Assembly (NCBI GenBank): GCA_034401135.1
Contig: JAWZSP010000002.1
Location: 682,001 to 746,000, forward strand
Length of the DNA stretch: 64,000 nt
Reading direction: 5' to 3'
From: Volutella citrinella
Lineage: Eukaryota > Ascomycota > Sordariomycetes > Hypocreales > Nectriaceae
Under the pieces are notes generated by a model that saw only the letters and a program-made list of their open reading frames with translations, had not been told where the DNA came from and made no database searches. How positions within the stretch are numbered: position 1 is the stretch's first letter; each line of letters starts with the position of its first letter. The position numbers were made by a program, and so were the translations under genes. Positions 44,140-55,760 of this stretch are shown here, piece by piece.

Positions 44140-46978
44140 ATTTATTCGATGAGATTTTGATAGTTCGTGAATCGCGTCGTAAAGGATGAATGCTCGCTGT
44201 GCAATCGTGATGAGCTCGATGAGTGCTGCAGCGCGTCTGGGCGCCCCTGGGCAGGAAACGTAGGGTCCTGCCCAGCCTTGAGCCTGAAGAGTCAGAGGGT
44301 GGATGTTAAACTATCTGCTTATGGATCGCCTGAGACTGATCCTGGGTTTCCCCGAGAAGACAAGATGTGAAGAATACCAATAGGAGGGAGGGTTGGGGTT
44401 GCACTTGGCTGTCAACTCGGTATCGTCCTCAGGAGGCGAACTCAGTGGCAAGACGACTTTAGCGAGGCGTCCTGTTGCTTGAGCACGAGTTTCGATTGGC
44501 ACTTGAACCTAGAGCCTGGCAGAGAGGAGAGACGGCAAGTGGAAAAGTCGGGTTGGGCGCCGTTGGAGGTGTGGATGGGAGGGGAACGGAGTCTTGGCTG
44601 GGTCCGGGGCTCGAGTGTCCAGGTTGTCTTGCACTGTGGCGTGTCTTGTCACAGGACGGCTCGTCTCGACACTCCGGCCCTATATGGGGCAAAGCCTGAT
44701 GGCGGTTATCCCGTCAGCCTGTCCACCTACGCCTGGCGACGCGCCCAGAGCTCCTTATCCCCGACAGGGCCCACTCGATATGAAGGGCAAAGGAGCACAA
44801 GGCCCGGTGGAGAGGCCCGCAGAGCAAAGAGGTCCTCGGGATCTTCTCAAATGTTTTAGTACCAAGTAATGGCTGATTTTATGCCAAAATGGCCTTTGGT
44901 GGCAACCTTCACTGGTACTTATGGCTTGGCTCGTTGCCCATCGGGGAACCGGACTCTGAGCCTGTGAGGTACCTCGACTTGTTAGCTTTGGTCACCTCCA
45001 TGTCACGGGCAGGGTATAGGTGAGAGAATAATTGGCTGTGTATTTAGGCCTAGGGAACAGGAAGGATCCCGCAGCGAACCAGGTCCGACAGCTGGAGGAG
45101 CAAATGAAATTCTCTGTTAGTATGGACTACGGGGGCGCCGTGGGGAAGGAAGGGGAGGCATGTGGCTTCGGCTGGAGACTGGATGGCAAGTTTGGCCGCG
45201 TTGGCATGATGCACCCTTCCCTGTCCTGTCTCTGTGTCTGCATTGTCTGCAAGCACTGTGTTGCTAGAGTCGTATTATTTCTCAGAAATGGATGTGTGAT
45301 TTTGTTGTCTGCCCAATGATGTGACCAACGGCCAGCGAGTCGCAACTTGCATCTGGAGGGTGGGAGTGTGTCACAAATACCCTGCAGAATTGATTCCCTA
45401 CACCTGGCTCAAAATGGCAGGGATTGTCATGGGCGTCATCCCGCACCCTATCGAGAATCAGTAGGTTTGGGAGTTCTCCTCGTCACCAAAGGCGGATTGC
45501 AGAATGGACATCCGCCATCCAAAGACCTGTGGGTTGGCAAGACAGGTTTGGGGGGCGGCGGACTTGCCCGACGGCCCGCTTCAGGCCTCGATGCGGGAAG
45601 CAAGGGTAACGAGGTTTTCGGCTAGTCCTAGGCAAGCTAGGTATGCCACGAAAGAGTGCCATGGCAGAGAGAAATGCACATCTGAGATTCGGGTGGCATG
45701 AGGTGCTGGGCGGCGAGCAGGCCTGTTTAAGGCCGGCAAAGCGGGGTGAAGTGTTGCAACGACACTGCGTGCGAGCCTGCTCACGAGATGCATGCAAATG
45801 TGCTGGGTTTATCGAAGTTTCACAGCTGCGAGTCCTCTCATTTAGCTGATCATAATGCAATTGTAGCATCAATGAGTGGGCGCATCAAATCACGGTCGGA
45901 GAAGGACCACAGCCAAGAAAAGACACTGGGCAGGCCAATAGCGTGGGATGGTGCGCTGGTCTGTCGGGCGCACTGCACCCTTGTCCGTAGTAAGCGCTTT
46001 GAACCGAGAGCGTGGAGCACTGCTCGGCAAGCGGTGGTAAGCCGGAGATGGCATCTCTAATTACCTGATGATTGCGGTGGCGGTATGGAGCCTGGTCCGG
46101 GGTGAAATAAAGAGAAGATTCCACCGCGTGTGTTCCTGGTAGGTCGTTTGCTCGAACTAGACCCCGTCCAAGGCCTTTGTCGCACGAGTTTGAAATCCAT
46201 CAGTGACCGGGCAACAGCACTGTCGGTCTGCTCCCCGGTCTTGAAGTTATGGTTCGCTAGACAATGTGTGTACTGCAAATGGGTCACCAGCCGCGTCGTG
46301 GGCCGACCCGGATGAGCATGTTGCTTGGTGCTGTTCATCACACGAGGTTTTGAAAACGACACGATATAAACGCTGGTCCAGGACCCTGCCGGAGCATTTC
46401 TTCCAGAGATCTGTGCTAGCGTTTGACTTCTGGTCCTGAGCTGTGACGATGGGGAGAATTGGCCGGGGTGTGGCGCCGCACTGTCGAGCCTTAGCCGCCT
46501 CCACCACCGACGACAGCGCCGCAACGGAATCTTACCACGAGCCAATGAGCGATCGCACTGGCTGGCAGGGAGCCTTGAACTCAGCTCAACACCGGATTGA
46601 CTGCAATCGAATTTATTCGAATTCACCACTTCGAAATCGGGAAACTGGCGTGGCGCGCAGCGTGGAGCTTGAAAATGGAGAGACAGAACAGAGGAAAGGA
46701 AGGAGGCCCTCCCGTGGACAGCTTCAGCGACAAATCACCACGTGACCTAGCGCCATCCTGCATCACCTCGCTCACAGCAGCCCTTTGTGACTGACTACCT
46801 TCTCAAACGGCCAAGCCTCACCCGCATTCACGACCAACATTGAGATTCTCCAACGTCCGCGCCGGCCCTTCAACAACGCCGACCCACTAACCTGTGCAAC
46901 TCGATAAGCTGATAACTACTGGTATCAGCCGACATCATCTCCAAAGTACGCCTTAGCACCAGCAAAGGGCAAACGACC
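44140..46978. other. Intergenic, promoter of bZIP and RPA3
   Basis: About 2.8 kb between divergent genes. Open frames in this stretch have no domain or splice support. Long promoters are common for fungal regulatory genes. Confidence 0.5.
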
Positions 46979-47466
46979 ATGGCCGAGCAAATGTCCACCC
47001 CACGCATCACTGCACCTTATCTCGACAGCTACGTTGGCCGGGTCGTCATCCTCCTCGGAAAAGTCACTCAGCTCCGTGGAGATCAAGCAATCTTGGACTC
47101 GGATGGAAACGTCACCGTTTTGCTGAACCGTGTAAGTATTCGCTGGTCGGGCTACACTCTCGAATGCACATAGTGTGTGTGCCATCTTGGCCCATCACCT
47201 GCTAATTACTGGTCTTTTCAGGATGCCCATCTGACCAGCGAGAACTCGGCGCAGATCATAGGCAAAGTCAACCCGGATCTATCCATCAAGGCCCTTACAT
47301 CTCGAGACGTGGGTCCAGGCGTTGGTAAGTGAGCCCTGGATCCCCTGGCAGTCCTTGGTTCCATTGCTTGCTGTTTACTAACGCTCGGTGTCTAGATTTT
47401 GGCATGTATGCCTCCGTGGTTGACGTGACGCATCGATACAAGTCAATCTTTATCATGGAGAACTGA
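46979..47466 (+). CDS. RPA3: Replication factor A subunit 3
   Basis: Smallest subunit of the trimeric ssDNA-binding protein RPA, an OB-fold protein needed for replication and repair. Three exons, 46979-47131, 47222-47324 and 47396-47466, give 108 aa, the expected length. Features are TPRITAPYLDSYVGRVVILLGKVTQL at the start, DGNVTVLL in the middle, and a C-terminal hydrophobic helix (YKSIFIMEN) for trimer formation. Introns are 90 and 71 nt. Confidence 0.88.
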
Positions 47467-48576
47467 ATAACTCTGGGAGCATATCGAGATAGCCAATTCG
47501 TCAGGGGTGAATCCATGAGAGATCTACTTTTGTCTCTCGCTAATCTCCATCCTCCTCTCTGGATATCAGCTTATGCCGATGAGACGACAACGAAAAACGG
47601 CATGCCCGTTGCCCCCGATGGCATCAACACTGAAATAATTGGCCTCTAATGAAATTCCGATCACATTGGGCTCGAACTCATCATTGATCCAACCTGCTTC
47701 ACTTGTTGTGTGCCCGCCCTACGCCGAGAGGTGGTGTCCATCTGCATTTCTCGCATTTGGTTCGACTTGTGCATGCTTCTTCTTCAGCATGACAACGACT
47801 TCCACAGCCCCCCCTGTTCTGCACTACATCCTTCAGTAGGCCTTCCTCCGTCGCGTGCGTATATCTGTGAACGTGCTCACAGCATGGTTAGGTTCATCGA
47901 GTTGCTACCTACCGACAGGGGTGTGCCACCAGCGTGGCAAAATGCAAGGGATAAGCAAATCCCAATTTCTAAATCCTGCACGACCCCCAAGCCTAAAATA
48001 CATTTTGAGGGCCCAGTTATCTTTCAAGTTTCAACGTTCCAGAACGGTTGCCTCCTGTCGGTGCCTCGCCATGGTCTCACACAGATCACCCTTCAGTGTC
48101 GCGATGTTCGTGTCGATGGGCCTGTGCAACTTGGGTCAAAAGTCGTGAAGGGCATCTGAGGGTCGGGCCAAGTTTAGTACGCATTATATCTTCAAGGGCC
48201 ACGCAGCCAAAATCCACAGTGCATATATGTCCTCATCACAAGATGCTACCATGCTTCCCCAGTGTTAACGCGAGACAGCCATGTATCTACACAGTCCATC
48301 TACACCAACAGGGCGGTTGCGTCCCCCGATTCTCCTAATGAGTCGATACCGCAGTGTGTGTGAGACGACATGGCCCACCGTCCAGCCTTGCGATTTAGAT
48401 CACGATTCATGCTAGCAGCGTCAAGTAAATCGGCATCAATTAACCATTTCTACCTATGATACAAACGGGATGTTCGCCACTGCAATTTCCCACCACTGAT
48501 CTCAACCGCTGTCCAGAGGTTCCAGTATTCTATGGCTTGCCACATCTGCAGATGCTTCACATCCTCTATCAAGTAT
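47467..48576. other. Convergent intergenic region
   Basis: 3' regions of RPA3 and of the RhoGAP locus. No gene supported. Confidence 0.5.
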
Positions 48577-50043
48577 TCAGGGCCTAGACTCTGTCCGATC
48601 ACTGCTCCTCGCACAGGCTGCCGTGTTTGCTGCATCCAAACTGAGAAGCTCTTGTACAGCGATCCAAATCTCAATTTCGCTCTGACTGATATCCCTTGGT
48701 GAGCTCTGCCCAGGGCGAATTGTCATCGATGTTGAATCGTCTGCCGCTCCATCGATCTGCCCACTCTGGCCGGATGGCCCACCATGCAGGCAACGTCGAA
48801 TCCGTGCCGTGATAACACCGATATCTTCTGTCTTGCCTGAGGAATCACTCTCACCCTCACTTGCTCGTTCAGTTGACTGTTTGCCTCCCACCACCGTGGC
48901 ATCACGGTCATGTCCGTCGCGACTACCCAACTCTTGGGTGACTGATTCGCCGGCCAGCTTGGACTCTGTGCCGAGATTGTCCGCAGCCGCAGCTGGATCC
49001 CTTATTCCTCTCAGCATTGAAGTGTATCTTTCAAAAACCCGAACTCTCCGTTCGGCGGATTCCGCCCTCTCCTTCCACATTCGGGCTTCTCTGTTTGCCT
49101 CCCGTAGCTGCTCGCTCAGCGTGCCAACTTCCGCATCTTCCTGTGCCTCCAATTGCCGTCTGAGCTGCGCCACCTCTTCTGTCTTGAAGACCAGCTGTCG
49201 TTGGAGGTGGCGGATCTGCGAGTGAAGGATGGTTGTACTTCCAGGCCGTGGCGTTGGCGTCGAGGTATGTAATGACTGGGCCGCCTGGTATTCGGCTTCT
49301 TGGCGTAGACTAGAGGAAGACGAGGTAGGGCGGCTCAGATGAAGATGATGAGCTATGGGTGGCGGTTCGGGATACGGGACCATCGTTCCTAGGCTTGGTG
49401 GACCTTGAAAGCTGGTGTCCTTCTCCTGTCCCGCTGAGCTCGGTTTCTTAAGAGGTACAGGTTGCCGTAGGATCAATTCTCCCGGGCCAAGTTGATTGTC
49501 TGGGTCTTGCATCTCTGCCACTTTTGCCACCGCAGCGCGCACAGCTAGGCTTTCGCTGATGGAACTGCGTAGTTTGTCCGTCTCGTCCGGCCGTTGGCTT
49601 CTGTTGATTGAGACTCTGCGGATTCCCTGGTTTTGGCTCGAGATCGATTCTCCCCGCGATGTAAGACGGCCCAACTGCGACCCAGACCTCGACGACCGCG
49701 CAGACTTCTCAGCTGATATCTGAGAAAACTGCGAGATGAGACTTTGCGTTCTGCTCGCCGGCTGAGGTGGATTCTTTTGATCATCTCCGCCTTCAAACAT
49801 TGCTGTCATCGCTTTCACCGAGCCCTGTTTACTGGCCACCTCGGCCAGACTTGGCCTCACCACTTGTTTTCCAGGCCCTGGCCATACCTTAATTGACTCT
49901 GTTTCCTGAACTTTCACCGCACTGGGGCCGATTCCCTCATGGTGTGTGTTCCGTCTGTTGGGCGGTGCTGTTAGGGGGTGACTTTGACTGCTTGCATCAC
50001 CAGCTTTCGGTGTTTTCCTCAAATTGCTGCCCTCGAAACCTTT
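48577..50043 (-). pseudogene. In-frame continuation of the RhoGAP gene beyond an internal TAG
   Basis: An open stretch of 488 codons follows the TAG at 50044-50046 in the same frame, with no new good ATG close by. It codes a Ser/Pro/Gln-rich region, then a coiled coil (EVAQLRRQLEAQEDAEVGTLSEQLREANREARMWKERAESAERRV split over about residues 290-340 of the segment). The coil is of the sort I expect at the C-terminus of fungal RhoGAPs with this N-terminal domain. Either the gene is read through, an unrecognised intron removes the stop, the strain carries a nonsense mutation, or the assembly has an error. An alternative is a separate gene starting at an internal ATG. Confidence 0.55.
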
Positions 50044-52737
50044 CTAGAGCTTGGAGGATGTTTTGGAAGTGGGGAGCTGTGCAGATTTCTTGGAATTTGC
50101 AGATAGACTCGGCGGCACTCGCATCTCGGCGTAAAACTCTCTCGGTGTAAGCTCCAGCGAACCTTTTGAGGCTTCTTCCGGGCCTAGCATGACATTCGGT
50201 TCCCCAGACTGAAGGGCTACTGATGCCGAGAATGGCTCTTCACTTCGGGCCCCTGCTGGTTGTGGCGTAACGTCTGCTGTAGTCCAGAAACCGCCAACTT
50301 CTCTGGTCTCTTGAGTGCGGGTGGCCGGCTCCAGATGCTGAGGCGCACTGGAGGGTGCATCAGTTGAATTCAACAACCTCCATTCGTTTCTGAATGCAGC
50401 AACAGCGACATCGGTTGACCAGTCTGGCGTATAATTCTGTGATACTCGGGGGGCAGGCTCCTGCCCTTGAGGAAACAAGGGTTTGAGCCCATCAGGACTC
50501 CTCGATGGGTAGTCATCAAGGCGCGGAGTTCCAGAAACCTCCGATGTCCAGTCCATATTTAGTCTTTGCTGATATCGACGGGCGAGGGCCCGGCCATCCG
50601 CTAGGTTCATGACATGGCTGCTAGGTTTGGACTGTGCGATATCAGTTTCCGATCTGGGCTTGGAAGATGTCCGCGGAGGCACATCATTGAGCAATATGTG
50701 CGGGTTCTTGGAAACATCTTGCGTTCTTCCCGGCGTGACTATGTCTAGTACGGCGCGGTTCGTAGGGCTATTCGATACAGCTGGGACACCAAGCGGTTGA
50801 CGCAAATCAACTGGTGATAGTTGAGATCCAGGATTCGCGGGGCCAACCAGGACGGGAAGTCGACGTTTGGAATCTGCCACATCGTTTGGCTGGTCGTTAC
50901 TCTTGTCAAGGCCCCTCCTCTCAGCCGGGTCTCGGTCCCAAGTGATGCAGTTACCCCCGTCATCAATAAACGTCTCCTCTGCGGTTGGGCTTAACAGTCC
51001 AACACTCTGCTTGGTTGCTAAGCGGTTAGATGCCGAGCTGTTTATTGTCTTGGGCCGATGACGTTTCACAGCCAAAGTCGGTGTTTCCAGCCCGGGGCTG
51101 CCATTCCGTACGCTCGAATGGCTGGCTTTGTCGTCTCTGCCCCGAAATCCCATATCTGTAGACTGGTCCCAATCACGGGGCTTTTTGAGAACGAAACCTT
51201 GAGATCTTGCTGGCCGTATCATGGGGTTGCGCAGATTTGGGTTTGACGGGACATCTCTGTGACGTGCCATGCCCAGCGACTTCATCTGCCTAACAACGTC
51301 CCTCCAATTGACGATGAGCATCTCAGCAATGCTATTTGCAACGTGAATTTTGTTAACTTTTGGCGGACCGGCGCCCTTCGCCTCGGTTCCTTTGGCTTTG
51401 CGGTGATCTCGGCGAAGCTTCTGTGGGCTCAGGGAGAAAAGCAGCAACCCTGAATCTGGTGTGGCCAGTCGCATCGGGTATTGGTCAAGCAGGTCACCGA
51501 CGAGAAGTGGCCCGAATATGATCCCCAGAGCATTGTAGCCCATCAAGTCGCTGGTGGGAAGCGGGCAGCCTTCGTCATCCTCTCTGGGACACACCTCGGC
51601 AGCGCGTCCTATGAGACTCAGCAAGCCAAAAACCGCACAGATAAGCTCCCGGCGAAACTGCGACTCGACAGTGGCGATTGCCAATGCAATGAGACGAGCT
51701 CGCACCTTGGTCTGCTTGGTCCTGGGAAACTCTGGATCGCCACAGAGTTGTGTATGGATAGAAACCATGGCATCGAAGACGGAGAGAGACCCGAGAATTC
51801 CTCCAGGCAACACAGATAGTAGCCTCTTGAAAGCAGATGCGACATCGTGGATAGAGTATTGTATATGGATTGGTAGGTTGGCACATCTGACGGTGCTTGA
51901 GATACTTCCGTCAGTGCAGTCTGTGTCACAATAATAAGCCACGAGAGCATTGACAGCTCTGACGGAACCTGGGATGCGAAATAGACCACGAGTCGTGGCG
52001 TTCTGTGCGAGAAAGTTTGCCGTTGCACGGATCCCGGTTGGGAGAATTAAGGAAGAAGGCGAATATTCAGGCGGAAGGTATAGTAAGGTCTTGCCACTCA
52101 GGCGAATCATGGACTGCAGATCAATGGGCTGAAGTGGTTCGCGGCATCGATAGACGAGGTTATGCGCGAGGTCGGAGAAGCTGCGCTTGTGGCTGGGGCC
52201 ATCGACTGGAGGGGCTGGGCGCGTCGTCGGGGGAGTATGGCTGGAAGACGATCGGAGCATTCGATGAAACCATCCTCTCGGTTTGGGGGGGTTCATGGAC
52301 TAAGGGACTGTTGGTCAGATCGTGCCGTGGGGGGGTGGAAACGAAACATGCTTACCGAGTGTTTGGGCTTGAAGTCCTCGACGACGAGAATCCTGAGGCC
52401 ATGCTGCGTCGAGAGATTCAGCCATCGCCACCTGATGAGTCGCTGTTGAGGAACCAGAGAGATGGCCTACCTTCTTTGCTAAGCGGTTATATTCCTGAAC
52501 AAACTTGGCCCGATCGTCAACCTCGTCAGTGTCACTCAAGGCACCCTTCGCTCCGCTACTGGTTGTCCATGTTCGACTTGTGTGCATCCGAGGCATCTTT
52601 ACCGCCACATTCTGGATGTTTGCATTCTGCAAGAAGTTCAGAGATGTCGAGCTCTTCGAAGGCGCAAGACGGTGTGGCAGCGGAGGAACAGCTCCCATTA
52701 CGCCTGGCAGAGGATCGGGCGGTGCCGAGGAATCCAT
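50044..52737 (-). CDS. RhoGAP domain protein (ends at in-frame TAG)
   Basis: Rho-type GTPase activating protein. Exons 52471-52737, 52356-52403 and 50044-52299 give 856 aa to the TAG. The N-terminus is Pro/Ser-rich; exon 1 ends in FVQEYNRLAKK, and the 48-nt second exon codes HGLRILVVEDFKPKHS. The RhoGAP domain covers about residues 150-400, with GLFRIPGS carrying the arginine finger, then IHDVASAFKRLLSVLPGGIL and a region ending in FGPLLVGDLL. A Ser/Pro-rich linker follows. The start at 52737 has the strong context ACCATGG. Both introns are short with good borders. The likely role is control of Rho/Cdc42 in polarity, but the target is unknown. The frame stays open after the stop for 488 codons (see the following entry). 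Confidence 0.85.
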
Positions 52738-52834
52738 GGTCGCTGTCCTCGAGATGGGGCCTCTTCGTGACGACGGGACGGGCTTGGGCCGGCGAAGGAT
52801 AAAACTGTAGTTGGGGGGACGACTCGCTACTCAT
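52556..52834 (-). other. Overlapping upstream frame at the RhoGAP start
   Basis: An ATG at 52834, 97 nt before the RhoGAP start, opens a 92-codon frame that overlaps the main start in another frame. If on the transcript, it would act as an uORF that limits RhoGAP translation. It also could be a frame-shifted genuine N-terminus, since the first ~30 residues look protein-like (SPQLQFYPSPAQARP). Confidence 0.35.
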
Positions 52835-53870
52835 CCGAGGGGCGAGAGCTGTCTGGGTAGACGACGAGTTCACGTGTTGCGATGGCAGCGAGAGGTTGAT
52901 GGAACGACGAGGGCCGGCACGTCCATTGCGACTGACGCAGTGTGAGGACAACCCTTCCGCGGCAGGGGACACAGAGGCGCTACACGTAGTTTGTTGGCAC
53001 AGGACCACCTTGGCCTGCCCGTCAATTTGCTTCTCCCCAGGCGAAAGTGCCAAACGGTTCACAGCTGGGAAGGCACTTTCGCGAAGGGTGCAAAACAAGT
53101 GCGGGCGGCTGCTGAGACTGCCACAGGACGGGTCGGTGCTGCCTGTATTCTGTATTCCGGAATCCGGGGCCGGCTCACACCCAGCTCTGGACGAAAGCGA
53201 AGCGAAGTCTGGGTCTCGGCCTGGTGTGATGGAGGAAGTGTGTTCGATGGGTGTGGTTGCGATGGCCCAGACTGGGGATGTTGAGGAAATAGATGCATGC
53301 AGCAACAATGGAGGGCCGCGAGGAAGGGCGCGTTGGTCAGTACCGAGTCTGGCCTGGATGCAATTAATTGTTAGGCTCGTTATTCCATCGAATCGTTCTA
53401 ACAGAAGGTGGTGCAAACGGAGTGTGCGCTGTTGCACTCGTCCTGTTTGCCAGCAGCTTAAAGTCCTCCCCACCAGTGGCTAGCTATACAGATGCCGCAG
53501 CTGGCACCCTTGCTTCCCTCTCTCAAGCCACCCAAGCCCAAATATGAGAAAAAATCCAGCCAGATCTCGCAAGCTTGTCCCTCCATGCAGCACTGCGGCC
53601 GACTTAGTGCGGCTAACGCAAGGCCCGAGCCAGGTCATCATCACCCACGACGACGGCAGTCATGTCGCCAGCTTCGTCTGCGTGCTTCTCTCTGCGTCTA
53701 TCAAACTGAAGAACTACGCAACACCATGGTATTCCACCTATTGAGACCCCCTTTACGCCATAAAGATGCAATCCTGCCGTAGACCGGGATCCCTCGGCCA
53801 ATTCCAGGTCCGTCCCAATGGCAAGCACAATCTACCAGCGTAGGAATCGTCTACCCCTTTCGCTTGGTGT
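52738..53870. other. Intergenic: RhoGAP leader and SNF4 3' side
   Basis: RhoGAP promoter and leader from 52738, then the downstream side of SNF4. No independent gene supported; the long open frame 52556-53473 has no domain. Confidence 0.5.
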
Positions 53871-55760
53871 TCAAGGCCAGTTGGTCGTGTCCTCTACTCC
53901 CGAGAGTAACACGTACTTAAGAATGTCCGACAGGGAGATGACGCCCTTAAGTCGGTTGTCGTCGTCCACCACGATGAGTCTGTGCACCCGACTCTTTCGG
54001 ATCGTGTCAAAGATGGAGTCGAGTCGGTCATCGGGGGTGCAGGTGTAGATTCCGGGGCTATCGTCGGATCGCTTGCAGAGCGCTTCGCCAACGGGTCCGT
54101 CGAGCTCTTCGTATACACCGCCTTTGATACAGGGGATGACATCGACGGCCTCAAAGACGTTGAGAACGCGGTTGTCCTCGTCCACGATGGGAATACAGCT
54201 GATGTTGTAGTCCACCATGAGATGAATCACATCGAGCACGGAGCTGGACATGTGGGCAGTGGCGAGCTTGCCGTAGGTGCCTAGGCCAACCTCTCGAATC
54301 GTCTTCTTCAGCAAAATGGTATTGTGTTCATTGTTGACGGCGATGAACTTGAGGATGCGGTACTGGGTGATGACAGAGACGACCATCTCCTTTCCGGTCT
54401 CGCTATCGGTATCGATGAGTGGGATTCGTCGGGCGCGTGTCTTGAGCATGCGGCGGCATGCCTCGTAGAGGGGTCGTGAGGGGTGGACAGACACCGCTTC
54501 AATAGGAATGGCACCGATGGCCTTCTCGATGTCTGCGCAGCGGTCAGCCTCACCATCGAGATACGTCGAAACGACAGATACTAACCTCGCAGGCTGCTGA
54601 GGCGAAACTGGTCCAGCTTGCTCATCTCATCAGGGTGCTGGTAGTGGTACTGGATGACATTGATGAAGTCGGTGCTGGTCAGGAGACCAGCGAAGCGGGA
54701 GGTGTTTGAATCCCATAGCGGGGCGGAAACGATGGCTACACTCAGGTATTAATTAAGGCCGTGACAGGGAATGGTTGGAAGTTGGAAGCCGGCGTACAGT
54801 TTTGGATCAGAATGTTGAGCGTCTTCTTGATGAGCAGGTCGGTGTCGAGGACGATGAGGCGGAAGGAGAGGGGCAGAACATCGTAACTAGTGCGGACTTT
54901 GAGGAATTCGCGGATGGCGTCCTATCCAAGTCCAAAGTCAGTCCGAGTAGCGGATTTGGCTAACATGAGTCTAGAGGAGGAGGGTTTTGATGGGGCAGAT
55001 AACCCCACGAACGAGTCCACGAGATGGGCGGGACGAGGTCGGCGAGGCACGGACGAGAGGAGGGGCACAGGCACCACTCCCGGATGCGATGCGATGCGAC
55101 AGCGCTGGTTCACGGCGGGCGTAAGATGCGAGGAGAGGGGCCAAGACATACCAGACCCTGCTGCTGCTCTTTGTCGAGCGGGCTCGGGGGCGCAGGCTTG
55201 GGCTTCGGCTCGGGGGGAGGCATTGCGCTCCGAAGGGATGACCTGGGACGGAGGTAGGATGACGGAGCGACAAATTGAGGCCCGGCCGAGGTTGAGGCGG
55301 CACCAGTGTTGGATGAGAACGCACGGGGGCGTTGAGGCGGACCACCACTGTCACTGGCCACACTGGTTGGAGCGCCACTGCTGCTGGTGCTGCCGCTGTT
55401 GCTATTGGGCTCCCCCACCAATGCAGTGCCACCGCTGTTTCCGGCGCAGACATCGCCGACATCCGCATTGTTCCTCGAGGCACTAGAATTAGCTTTCAGG
55501 TCGCCACGAAGAGCTGGTGGCTGCCTGCCACTCATTTGGGCCATCATCATGAGGGCGGTAGCAGGCCTGGGTCGGGAGACTTGGTCTGGCAAGTCTGCTG
55601 GCATGGGAGGGCGATATTCCCCCGCAGCTGCACCAACGCTTGGATCACTATCGTGAGGGGCCTCATGGGCGGCGGCTTGCACCCAAGATGTCACATCGTC
55701 GGGGCCCTTTTCCCCAAACTGACTGCCGCCCCCTTGCAGGGACGCCGGGTTCTGCGCCAT
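53871..55760 (-). CDS. SNF4: AMPK/SNF1 gamma subunit Snf4, CBS domain protein
   Basis: Nucleotide-sensing regulatory subunit of the Snf1 kinase complex. Four exons: 55152-55760, 54798-54921, 54586-54735 and 53871-54532, giving 514 aa. Residues 1-203 form a Ser/Pro/Gly-rich extension absent from the yeast protein. The core starts at [20 protein letters not shown] and includes [29 protein letters not shown], then further CBS repeats with [25 protein letters not shown] at the end. Four CBS units make two Bateman modules. Intron 1 is 230 nt, long for this window. The ATG chosen is the first of the frame. Confidence 0.95.

Noticed and set aside
52556..53473. 305-codon minus-strand frame upstream of RhoGAP
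   Set aside because: No domain and a non-protein-like first two thirds. Only its last 92 codons from an ATG were kept as a possible uORF.
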